In this document: positions 22,554 through 32,100 of the stretch, piece by piece
Layout of the letters: the number at the start of each line of letters is the position of its first letter
How positions within the stretch are numbered: the first letter of the stretch is position 1
Source: a virus
Strand: one strand, 5' to 3'
DNA length: 58,437 nt
IMG/VR virus record: IMGVR_UViG_3300037336_000026
Span: 1-58,437 of that record
Notes under the pieces: model-generated
Databases searched by the model: none
Seen by the model: only the letters and a program-made list of their open reading frames with translations
What the model was told of the DNA's origin: nothing
Position numbers and translations under genes: made by a program

Positions 22554-24608
22554 ATGAGTTTAACACCACCATTAACAGGTAATGAAGATTTAGATTCATT
22601 CCTTTATAATATGACTATAAATGGGATAGGAGGGGGTAATTTAGAAGACAACATTGTTTATAATGATGATGGATCCTTTTCATTTTTATATAGATATTTA
22701 CATCTTAAGTTTGCAGATAATAATGTTGGTTTAAACTTATCTAATAGTCAAGTTAATAAATCATATTATGGTTTATATAATTTTTCTTCGCTAACCGAAT
22801 CTGACAAATCAGCTAACTATACTTGGTTTAAAACAGATGGTTTTGGTAATGATTATAAGCTGTGGTATAAATTATTAGGTGGTCGTAAAATTGAAATTAT
22901 TGTTTCAATATTAAGGCCAAACAATGATCCTAAGTATATTTTTGATGATAACAATTCTGCTATAGATTTAGATAATATTAAGGTTGAGGGTGAAGATATT
23001 GTTAATACTCCTGGCACTGTAGGGAAAATATTAGATATACTTGAAAACAATATTACTGAAAGCCAGCTGTTCGAAAGCCTTGGGAGCCGTATTGACTTAA
23101 TTGACGCGGATGCTACTGTTGTTGCATCAGTTAGCTACAGGCTACTCGAGGAAGCTAATGCTAGGTTAGCAGATATATCAGCAGAAGCTAATGCTAGAGC
23201 AGCAGCAATAGAAGAAGAACAAACAATAAGACAAACAGAAGACGAATCTTTAGCTGAATCTATAACATTATTAACAACTGCAGTAGATGATAATGTAGCA
23301 GCTATAGTAGTAGAACAAACAACTAGATCAAATGCTGATACAGCTTTAGCTACTAGTATTTCTACTCTAGTTACTGCAGTAGATGATAATGTAGCAGCTA
23401 TAGTAGTAGAACAAACAACTAGATCAAATGCTGATACAGCTTTAGCTACTAGTATTTCTACTCTAGTTACTGCAGTAGATGATAATGTAGCAGCTATAGT
23501 AGTAGAACAAACAACTAGATCAAATGCTGATACAGCTTTAGCTAGTAGTATTACAACTCTAGTTACTGCAGTAGATGATAATTCTTCTGCTATACAAACA
23601 GAACAAACAACTAGATCAAATTCTGATACAGCTTTAGCTAGTAGCATTACAACTCTACAATCAATAAGTAATAGTAATACAGTAGCTATTCAAACAGAGT
23701 CTAGCACTAGGTCTACTGAAACTGGAGAGTTGTTTGGAAAATACACTGTTAAGATTGATAACAACGGTTATGTATCTGGTTTTGGTTTAGCAAGTACGGC
23801 TAACAACTCGACACCTGTAAGTGACTTTCAAGTAAGAGCAGATAGATTTGCCATTACTTCTCCTGCTGGCCCAAGTATTAACCCATCAGTACCTTTTATT
23901 GTTTATACGACTAGCCAAAATATTACAACAGCATCGGGTGAAACTATTACAGTTGATCCAGGTGTATACATACGTAATGCTAGCATTGAGTATATTACGG
24001 CAGATCAAATTGATACCCGTGGGATAGCAGTTAGGGATGCTAATGGTACTACTATTTTCTCTGCTGGAACTCCCTTAGGATCTACTTATATTGCAGATGC
24101 AGCTATTACTAATTCTAAGATACGAGATGCAGCAATCACTAATTCTAAGATACAAGATGCAGCAATCACTAATGCTAAGATAGCCAATCTTTCTGTTGAT
24201 AATTCTAAAATAGTTGATGCCGCAATTACAACTGCCAAGATAGGGGTTGCTCAAATTGATACTTTACGTATTGGAGAAGACCAAGTTACGATACCAAGAG
24301 GTAGTTCTGCTTCTGGTTTTGGTGCAACGGTAACAATAACATTAGCTTACACGGCACCTGTGGCTTTAATAGCTACTTTTTATGGTCAACAAATTTCCGG
24401 CTTTGGACCAGTTATTAGGAGAGATGGAGTAGTTGTTGTACAGGGTTACTCAGCATCAAGTGGTGGTGTTAACCCTGTAATACCCATTACTATTACTGGA
24501 GTTGATAATCCTGGAGTAGGTACCTTTGTTTATACGGTAGATCGAGTTAGCTACGGCGGGGGAACAACCAGCTCCACCTCTCTTTTTGCGTTAGGAGCTA
24601 AACGATGA
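22554..24608 (+). CDS. tail tip/fibre protein with lambda J-like (DUF1983) domain
   Basis: 684 residues. N-terminal ~200 residues are unique; residues 195-385 are a coiled coil built of nearly perfect 32-residue repeats (AVDDNVAAIVVEQTTRSNAD and so on). Next comes KYTVKIDNNGYVSGFGLAST, the DUF1983 signature of lambda-J-type host-specificity proteins, then the repeat NSKIRDAAITNSKIQDAAIT and a small beta C-terminus. In siphoviruses this module sits at the tail tip; here it is part of a short-tailed phage, probably as a receptor-binding fibre. Stop overlaps the next start. Confidence 0.78.
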   Translation: MSLTPPLTGNEDLDSFLYNMTINGIGGGNLEDNIVYNDDGSFSFLYRYLHLKFADNNVGLNLSNSQVNKSYYGLYNFSSLTESDKSANYTWFKTDGFGNDYKLWYKLLGGRKIEIIVSILRPNNDPKYIFDDNNSAIDLDNIKVEGEDIVNTPGTVGKILDILENNITESQLFESLGSRIDLIDADATVVASVSYRLLEEANARLADISAEANARAAAIEEEQTIRQTEDESLAESITLLTTAVDDNVAAIVVEQTTRSNADTALATSISTLVTAVDDNVAAIVVEQTTRSNADTALATSISTLVTAVDDNVAAIVVEQTTRSNADTALASSITTLVTAVDDNSSAIQTEQTTRSNSDTALASSITTLQSISNSNTVAIQTESSTRSTETGELFGKYTVKIDNNGYVSGFGLASTANNSTPVSDFQVRADRFAITSPAGPSINPSVPFIVYTTSQNITTASGETITVDPGVYIRNASIEYITADQIDTRGIAVRDANGTTIFSAGTPLGSTYIADAAITNSKIRDAAITNSKIQDAAITNAKIANLSVDNSKIVDAAITTAKIGVAQIDTLRIGEDQVTIPRGSSASGFGATVTITLAYTAPVALIATFYGQQISGFGPVIRRDGVVVVQGYSASSGGVNPVIPITITGVDNPGVGTFVYTVDRVSYGGGTTSSTSLFALGAKR
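23280..23663. repeat. four tandem 96-bp repeats in tip protein gene
   Basis: Units begin at 23280, 23376, 23472 and 23568. The first two are practically identical; the third differs near its end and the fourth more widely, as if the array grew by duplication from one end. Each codes 32 residues of coiled coil, so unit number sets fibre length. Confidence 0.9.
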
Positions 24609-25039
24609 TTGAGTATAGTATATATAATGAAGTTACTGGGGAAATTATAGCAAATAATTTTTGTTCAGAAACTGATTTTTATAATCAGGGCATAAGAGAA
24701 GGTTTTAAAATTATATTAGGTAACCTACCTTACGACAAGTATTATATTGATACCTCAGATAACACACCTGTTGAAATACCTAGTAGGTCTAATAAGTACT
24801 TTTATTTTGATTATAGTACTAAATCTATAAAAATAGATGTTGACCTCTTAGCTCTAGATAGTAAAGAAAAAAGAGATTTATTACTATCAAGATCTGATTG
24901 GACGGACACACTCTCTGCTAAAGAACGATTAAGTAGCTACTCCTATCAAGAGTGGAAAGATTATAGGCAGGCGCTTAGGGATGTTCCTCAGCAAAAAAAC
25001 TTCCCAGAAAATATTATATGGCCAATTAAACCAGAATGA
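24605..25039 (+). CDS. tail fibre assembly chaperone (Phage_tail_APC-like)
   Basis: 144 residues. The C-terminal third has the signature RDLLLSRSDWTDTL ... EWKDYRQALRDVPQQKNFP ... IIWPIKP found in fibre-assembly proteins that help fibre tips fold. It follows directly on the tip protein and overlaps both neighbours by 4 bases, so it most likely serves that protein. Confidence 0.8.
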   Translation: MIEYSIYNEVTGEIIANNFCSETDFYNQGIREGFKIILGNLPYDKYYIDTSDNTPVEIPSRSNKYFYFDYSTKSIKIDVDLLALDSKEKRDLLLSRSDWTDTLSAKERLSSYSYQEWKDYRQALRDVPQQKNFPENIIWPIKPE

Positions 25040-25473
25040 AAACAACACTAGTAAAGCCTGAACAGGCATTAGAGTACTGGCCTACTTTAGGCCCAATGCT
25101 GAAAGAATCATTGGATCATGGAGTGGGTGAATCTACTCTTACTGACTATATGCGTAAGATATTGTGTTATGATGCACAACTATGGGCATTTATGGATGAT
25201 GATAATAAATTAAAAGGGACTGGGTTAACTCAGTTCATTCAGTATTCTAATCACAAAACACTACATATCATTGCCTGCTCAGGTGTTGACTGGAATGAGT
25301 GGGCAGAACAATATTATGTTGTAGAACAATTTGCCAAAGACAATGGTTGTAAAGCTGTTGAGCAATGGGGTAGAAAAGGCTGGTCAAGAATACTACCAAA
25401 GGTAATCCCTGGGTTTCAGGTAGTGTATCATGTTATGAGAAAAGAAATTCAAGGAGATTTAAATGTCATTTAA
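25036..25473 (+). CDS. GNAT-fold acyltransferase-like protein
   Basis: 145 residues overlapping the chaperone gene by 4 bases. The layout (N-terminal helix pair, ILCYDAQLWAFMDDDNKLKG strand hairpin, LHIIACSGVDWNEWAEQYYV, then a C-terminal FQVVYHVMRKEI strand) is that of small GNAT-like proteins regularly encoded between tail and internal virion genes of podoviruses. I do not see a clear acetyl-CoA Q/RxxGxG/A loop, so it may have lost catalysis. Possible structural or modifying role. Confidence 0.6.
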   Translation: MKTTLVKPEQALEYWPTLGPMLKESLDHGVGESTLTDYMRKILCYDAQLWAFMDDDNKLKGTGLTQFIQYSNHKTLHIIACSGVDWNEWAEQYYVVEQFAKDNGCKAVEQWGRKGWSRILPKVIPGFQVVYHVMRKEIQGDLNVI

Positions 25474-26161
25474 AAAATTAGAGGTTAGTAAGCGTTATGG
25501 TGGTGGTGGTGGCCCTACAGCGCCAACTGAAAATATACCTGAATGGATGAGGCCTTCCATTCAAAAAGTAGGAGCAGAGGCTGAAAAGCTATACGGTTCA
25601 GGTGCTCTTGATAATGTATCTGGGGTATCTGACTTACAAAATAAAGCATTTACTACCGGCGCTGAAGGTATTGAGCAGGCTACTACTGGTGGCTTATCTG
25701 CTCTACAAGAACAACAACAAAGACTAACAGGCTTAGCTACCACTCCTAGCGCAGAAGTATTAGCAGCTCAAAAGGCTGGTATTGTATCTGATGCTCAAAA
25801 AGAAGTGTCTGGGCTTAATACTAACTTTGGTCAAGCAGGTACTTTAGGTTCTGCTCGTCAAGCCGTTATGCAAGGTGCTCAGAACGCAGAAACTGTAGGG
25901 GCATTAGCCCAAGTAGATGCTGACTATGAGAACAAAATGTTTCAAAATAGGTTAGCCGCCGAACAAGCTCTTGGTGGCTCTGTTGGTGCTGCTGGTGATC
26001 TAGCTTCTAGTGGTGCTTCTGGTTTATCTAACTTAGGTGGTCAACAAAGATCTATTGATCAGCAAATTATTGATGCACCTTACCAAGGTCTTCAAAGATA
26101 CGCTTCAACTATTTATGGTAACCCCGCTAGACAACAAGCTGGTGCCAGCGGAGGTAAATAA
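25463..26161 (+). CDS. internal virion/ejection protein 1 (Gly/Ala-rich)
   Basis: 232 residues, overlapping the previous gene by 11 bases. Starts KRYGGGGGPTAPTENIPEWM and continues as a helical, Ala/Gly/Gln-rich protein with long amphipathic stretches. In size and place it matches the small core/ejection protein of podoviruses (T7 gp14 position), which forms the outer-membrane part of the DNA channel. Function inferred from order. Confidence 0.58.
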   Translation: MSFKKLEVSKRYGGGGGPTAPTENIPEWMRPSIQKVGAEAEKLYGSGALDNVSGVSDLQNKAFTTGAEGIEQATTGGLSALQEQQQRLTGLATTPSAEVLAAQKAGIVSDAQKEVSGLNTNFGQAGTLGSARQAVMQGAQNAETVGALAQVDADYENKMFQNRLAAEQALGGSVGAAGDLASSGASGLSNLGGQQRSIDQQIIDAPYQGLQRYASTIYGNPARQQAGASGGK

Positions 26162-26163
26162 TT

Positions 26164-26682
26164 ATGGTCAGAGATCCTTGGGCATGGACCAAAGAAGATA
26201 AAAATAATTTCGGTAGTGTTGGTGGCCCTATGTCTGCTTCAATCCAACCATCTAACGAACAAGCACCTCCACCAGCAATGTCTACACCTGATCCTGTTGA
26301 TCAACAATTGACAAGTATGGCTCTTGGTAAGGGTATTGAGGTAACTGCTTCTGGTGTTAGTGGTGCATTAGGTTCAGGTACAGCTGCTGCAGAAGGTATG
26401 GCAACTGCTGTTGGTACTGGTGCTGCTTCAGGTGCTGGATCACAGGCTGCCATATTAGCCGCACAGAATGCAGGTATGGGAGCATTAGCTCCACAGGCTG
26501 CTGGTCTGACTGCTCAAGCATTAGGTGCAGGTACAGCCGCTACTACTGCAGCTACTACGGGTGCCGTTGCAACAGGTGCTGGTGCCCTAGGTGCTGGGGG
26601 GACCGCTGCTATGGCAGCACTAGGCCCTGTCGGTTGGACTATTGGTGGTCTTTTGCTTGCTAAAAAGTTTGGACTATTCTAA
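26164..26682 (+). CDS. internal virion/ejection protein 2 with hydrophobic C-terminus
   Basis: 172 residues, two bases after the previous gene. Very rich in Ala, Gly and Thr from residue 50, with repeated ATGAGALGAG-type stretches and a final hydrophobic segment (MAALGPVGWTIGGLLLAKKF) that may insert in a membrane. Likely part of the ejection complex with its neighbours. Confidence 0.55.
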   Translation: MVRDPWAWTKEDKNNFGSVGGPMSASIQPSNEQAPPPAMSTPDPVDQQLTSMALGKGIEVTASGVSGALGSGTAAAEGMATAVGTGAASGAGSQAAILAAQNAGMGALAPQAAGLTAQALGAGTAATTAATTGAVATGAGALGAGGTAAMAALGPVGWTIGGLLLAKKFGLF

Positions 26683-26692
26683 GGAGAATCAT

Positions 26693-29098
26693 ATGGATAA
26701 TATTGGACCGTTGTCTACACGACAACAGTTAGACGCTCTTAAGATAGAACAAGAAAGAGCAAAATTACTTAGGCAACAAGCCGAAGCACAAAGATCGGTT
26801 AATAAAATAACTGCAGAAGTACCTAAAGCAATTGAACCTGTTCCACAAGTACCTCAGACTTCTACTCAACCTTTTGATGATTCATTACTTGGTCATATGA
26901 TTAATCAAGAAAGTGGAGGATACCACAGAAACCCTAAGACAGGAGAACTAACAACGCCACCTGTTAAAAAAGGAGAAGTCCCACCTAAATACCCAGCTAA
27001 AGGTATTTTACAATGGAAAGGGGATTCAGCAGCACAACCGGGATATGGTACTACCCCCTTTGATGTTAACACAGCAGATGAGAATACCCAAATCAATGCC
27101 TCTAGACAATACATGACTGGACTTACAAAGGCCTTTGATGGTGATTTAGAAAAAGGATTAGCTGCTTATAATTTTGGCCCAGGAAATCTCAAAAAACATA
27201 TTGCAGCTAACGAAGCAAAGGGTTTAGATTGGAAGGTAGGATTACCAAAAGAAACAGCTAATTATGTCAGTAATATTATGGGTGAGTATTCTTCTGGAAA
27301 TCCTAATGTAGGATCTCAGGTACCTCCTGTTTATCGAGCTTCCATTAATCCAAGAGATACTATGAAAGTGCCGCCAGTAGGCCCGATAGATGAGACTAGT
27401 CTTGTTAGTGTACCTCCACAATCAATGCCTACTGAATTGGAAGTCCGAGCAGCACATCTAGATATCAGAGATAGTAGCAATCTTGTAAAGAGAGCTAAAG
27501 CTCAGATGGTTATAGATAGAGCTAATGGTGTTGAATCATCTCCCGGAATGATTAGGGCTGCTACTTCCAACTTCTCTCCTCAACTACCTAGTACAATTAA
27601 ACCTATGACCGAAGGGGATAACTCTAGTGGTGGTATTGATGCAGCTGATGATCCAGAAGCTCAGGCATTTGCCCCTATCAGTACTAACAATCTCTTAGTA
27701 GTACCTCCATTACAAGATAATGCAGATCAAGTAACACCAGTTACAGTAGAGAGTGGGGTTGTACCACCTCTTGATGAAACAGATTTACCCCCACTGACAT
27801 CAACACAACAAAAGACTATAGATAGCCTAGGTGCTGCTGGTGGCACAGTAAACCCTGCGTCTATAGCTGACACCTTAGTAGGCGTAAGTGGTGACTCTAT
27901 TATAGGTGGCCCTAATTCAGGTAGCGAAGAAGACAAAGCTAAATTACCTGATACATTCTGGAAAGAGCTATCTAAATCATTTAAAGACTTATTTACAGAT
28001 AAAGAGTTTATTAGGTTTGGTATCTTGTTAGCCGGTGGTATGCTTACTGGTGGCTCATTCGGTGGTTCACTTAAGTACGCTGGTTTGTATGCTCTTCAAT
28101 CTGCTGATAAAAGAGAAGCCGTTACAGCTGCTGCTACAGTAACAGCTAAGGCTGCTGCTGCTAAAGACCTAAGTGATAGAGGGAATGCTATTGATAAGAG
28201 TCTCGCATCTGCCTTAGCTAATACAAGTATCCCTGATAATCAGAGGAACTTTGCACTTCAGCAAATGAGAAAGAATGATACTTTACCTTTGGAGCAACGT
28301 GTAGCTGCTAACTTAGCTCTCTTAGAAGGACTCAATTCACTAGCTACTAAAAAAGAGGGTTATAAACCAATACAAAGAGTGGTTGACGGGACAATTACAA
28401 ATCTATATAAAGACCTAGATAACGGTACATTCTCTACAAAAACAGAAGACGCTAAAGGTAATGTAAGCTTTACTGTTGTTCCTAATACACTAAGTGTTGA
28501 TGATTTTACAACCTTAAATAGTGACGTTAAAGGTGCAGTATCATCAATGGTTGGTGCTTTATTAGACCCTGAGCTAAAGAACGCAAACGATATTAAAGAT
28601 AATATTGCTCAACAAACTTTAGATACTACTACTCACATGACAACATATGGTAGTACTATTCAGGCTAGAGATGTAGCTCAGATGGCTAAGGTTGCTATGA
28701 ATACTGTTGGTACTTACAGAGCTGGAATGGACTACGCAGAATGGTCGTCTAAATATGTTGGTGCCTTGTACACTCAAGCTGCTGTTCGTATAGCCCCAAC
28801 TAGAAAAGAATTGTTTATGAATCCTGAAGGGCTCCCCTTATCAGCACCTGCTTATGCCAGAATTAGAACTGAGTTAGCTGGTGATAAGTTAGAACCGGGC
28901 CTTGCTAGACTAATAGGTGAGTACGAAAAATACCGTGACAATGCATCTACTACTAAGGTAGATATTACATTACCAAACAATGGTTCCTTAAAGGTGCCTA
29001 AGGATGTTGCAACATACTTAAATCAAAACAAAGCAGAAAGTCCGTTAACGGCGTATCTTCATTTGCGTAGTCTAGGTAAAGTAGGCAAAGTAAATTAA
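26693..29098 (+). CDS. ejection protein 3 with lytic transglycosylase domain
   Basis: Start at ATG 26693 behind AAGGAGAATC; the in-frame extension upstream overlaps the previous gene. 801 residues. Residues about 60-170 form an SLT-type transglycosylase: catalytic Glu in MINQESGG, the AKGILQW element in place of the usual G-L/M-Q, and the closing AAYNFGPGNLKKHI. T7 gp16 likewise carries such a domain to open peptidoglycan during DNA entry. The rest is proline-rich linker followed by long helices (from about 430) with one hydrophobic patch (FGILLAGGMLTGGSFGGSL). Confidence 0.8.
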   Translation: MDNIGPLSTRQQLDALKIEQERAKLLRQQAEAQRSVNKITAEVPKAIEPVPQVPQTSTQPFDDSLLGHMINQESGGYHRNPKTGELTTPPVKKGEVPPKYPAKGILQWKGDSAAQPGYGTTPFDVNTADENTQINASRQYMTGLTKAFDGDLEKGLAAYNFGPGNLKKHIAANEAKGLDWKVGLPKETANYVSNIMGEYSSGNPNVGSQVPPVYRASINPRDTMKVPPVGPIDETSLVSVPPQSMPTELEVRAAHLDIRDSSNLVKRAKAQMVIDRANGVESSPGMIRAATSNFSPQLPSTIKPMTEGDNSSGGIDAADDPEAQAFAPISTNNLLVVPPLQDNADQVTPVTVESGVVPPLDETDLPPLTSTQQKTIDSLGAAGGTVNPASIADTLVGVSGDSIIGGPNSGSEEDKAKLPDTFWKELSKSFKDLFTDKEFIRFGILLAGGMLTGGSFGGSLKYAGLYALQSADKREAVTAAATVTAKAAAAKDLSDRGNAIDKSLASALANTSIPDNQRNFALQQMRKNDTLPLEQRVAANLALLEGLNSLATKKEGYKPIQRVVDGTITNLYKDLDNGTFSTKTEDAKGNVSFTVVPNTLSVDDFTTLNSDVKGAVSSMVGALLDPELKNANDIKDNIAQQTLDTTTHMTTYGSTIQARDVAQMAKVAMNTVGTYRAGMDYAEWSSKYVGALYTQAAVRIAPTRKELFMNPEGLPLSAPAYARIRTELAGDKLEPGLARLIGEYEKYRDNASTTKVDITLPNNGSLKVPKDVATYLNQNKAESPLTAYLHLRSLGKVGKVN

Positions 29099-29112
29099 AA
29101 AGAGAGGAACTT

Positions 29113-32100
29113 ATGATAGAAGAAGATAAAAAAGATCCTGGCCCACAGGTAAAATTTATTGATGGGAAGCCCGTAGGTTCCTCTTACAGTATAGATGCTG
29201 ACACAACAGTTGTTGATGATCAATCATACCGTATACAAGGCTTTAACGCTTTTGAGACTGCTAAAGATAAAGCAGGAATAATTGTTCCTAACCAATATCA
29301 AGGTGATAGGACACAAGAGTTTGTAAATAGGTTCGCAGAAACGGGTGAGTTTGATCGTCTTAATACGAAAGGTCAAGACCCTGCATTTAAGAATCGTGTA
29401 CTAGCAAGGCAAGTCAATCTTGAAGGAGAAGACTTAGCCTCTGTTATGACCTCTCTTGGCGTAATTGACCCTACTGCTTTCTCAAACCCTGAAGATATTA
29501 ATAACTCAATTGCTAGTGGTAGTATTAGTAGGTTGTTTCCAACAGCAGACAGTACAGATCCATTAAGAGCACTCGCTAAGGAAAAGAAAGACTATGATAA
29601 GGCACAAGGCGTTAGATGGGAAAAGACCTCTAACGTAGCCTCACCAGCAGAGTACAAAGCATTTCAAGATGCTGTTGGCGCTACAGCTGCTGCCACTGCT
29701 GCTACTGAAGTTGAAAGACTCAATGAGGTACTGGCAACAGAAGAAATGAGCGACTCCACAAGAAGTCTCCTCACTACCCAATTAGAAGAGGCAAGAGGAA
29801 GGGTCTTATTTGCTGCATTAACTCCTAGAATTATCGGTGGAGTTAACTATCAACCTAACGATAGAAACATTATGAATAAAGCTACTGGCTTTATTAATCA
29901 ATCTTACGCTGCACTTAACGTTGCAACGACAATGTTCGTTAAGGGTATTGGTGGTGTATTAGAGATGGCTGGTGAAAAAGGTCAGTGGGATTATATAAGC
30001 CAGAAGGGTAAAGAATACCAATTAAAAGCTGAACTGTATGATGCAGACACCCCATCTTACGTTGCTACAGTTTCTGATATAGATACAAGTAATCCATTTT
30101 CTGCAGTAGCAGATACTGGTTTGTTCTTATCTAACAACCTTATCACAATGATTCCGTTGTGGACTTCTGCATTAGCAGCTGGTGGCGTTGCTGCTACCTT
30201 AGGGGCTCCTGCAGTTGTAGCAGCCGGTATATCTGTGTTACCCGGATGGTTAACATATACTGGTGGTATGTATTCAGACCAACCTGAAGGTGAAAAGAAC
30301 CCAGCTCAAGCCTCCTCTTTTGGTTTGTTTGCTTCTGTTCTTGATAGGTTAGGTATTGAAGCTATCTTTGCTAAGGGCGCAAGTAGCCTCCTTACTAAGA
30401 AAGGCTTAGATGAGATGGTAGCGATTGTAGTTGCTAAGAAGGGAGTTACTCCAGAAGTAGCTAAAGAACAAATTGCAACTATAACTAAGAAAGAACTTAT
30501 CGAGACTGCCAAGTTTAGTAGTGCATTTGCAAAGTCGCAAGTAGCTACAATGGCATATGCAACTAAAGCTCTTGCACGTATATCAGCTGCTGGTATTACT
30601 GAGGGTGTTACTGAGACTGCTCAGAGTGCCTTAGAACTTATTGCAGCTACTGGACAATGGAACTTAGATGCTAGGTACCAAAAGGATTTCAACAAGCAAT
30701 TGGTTGATTCCTTTATTGCTGGTGGAGCTATCGGTGGTGTTATTACAGGAGCTGGTGAGGCAAAGACCTTAGCACAACTACATTCAGCTTATGATTATCA
30801 CAGGACTAATACAAGAGATCTAGATGATAACCAAAAAGCACAATTATCTCTTGAAGAAGAATATAACTCTGGATCATTGCCCGGCATTGGTACTGAGTTT
30901 AATACCTTTAACGTAGCTAAGGGTATTCAGTTACAGTCTCATGATTTTATATCAGGTAATCCTAGGAACGCTACTGATGCAGTTAAGATGACTAACAAAG
31001 AAGGCTTTATTAACATACTTACAGATGGTTTTAGACTATTAAGAGGTCATGCTAATCAGATGACTAAAAAGCTTTATAATGCTGACGGTAAATTTCTGAG
31101 AAATAGAGCTGTTATTAAATCGCTTATGTCAGGTATGGGTATAGTTCCGGGTCAACCTTACAGTGGTTTTAAAAGATCACTACTAGGTGAGTGGGCTGCA
31201 AAGCATACCAGCTCTGCAAATATTTCTGCGGAAATGAATATGAGTGAAGTAGAATCTGGTAACGTTATCCTAGATGCTTATAGAAGATTTTGGTCTAAGG
31301 GGTTAGATACACCCGTAGAACATCCTAACTTTGAAGCATTGAACAGGTATCATAGTGAGTTGGGTAACATGCAAAGAACAGCTAGGGGTATGGCTAATGA
31401 GTCTGGCGTTTCTAGTTCTTTGATTGATAATCTTGATTCCCTCTTTGTTCCTGAGATAGATAAACATACCTTCAATAAAAATAAAGATACCATTATTGAT
31501 AAGTTAATGGCACAAGGTATGCCAAGGAGTGAAGCTAATAAAACAGTAGAGAATATTTTCTCTAGTGATAAAGGAAAAATGAGAGATGCCTCTGAAGCAA
31601 TTGCTAATGCAGGTTTATTTAGAGATCCTGAATTAGATCATATCTTTGAGAAGAACTTCTTTAGATCATTAGAAGGTATTAAGGAAAGATTAGCGGCTAA
31701 CATAGCTATCAATAGCTACTACGGTAAAGATGCAGAGATTCTTTATAAGTTAGCGGACATGGCAGATCAGAATGGTGAGTTCTCTAGTCCAGAAGAAAAG
31801 CAAACATACCTCAGTGAAATTAAAGATTACTTTGATATGATTGAAGGTAAGTATAACACATTAGATAATTACCCAGTAATTAAAAATGTATATGCATGGA
31901 CAGGAACCTTGACAATGTTAGCTATGCTAGGTAAGGCAGGATTATCCTCGTTACCTGAGGTTGCATTGTCATTGCTAGGCACAAGAGGAGAGAAGGTAGG
32001 AGACCAATTAGGCTTATGGGCTAAGAATATGCTTAGCGAAATTGGCGATGATGCATTTACTCGTAGTAACTCATTTGTTACTAGTGCTCTACGCATATCT

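Noticed and set aside
23135-23647. 170-codon minus-strand frame opposite the 96-bp repeats
   Set aside because: Repeat-derived shadow of the tip protein gene, with no ribosome site.
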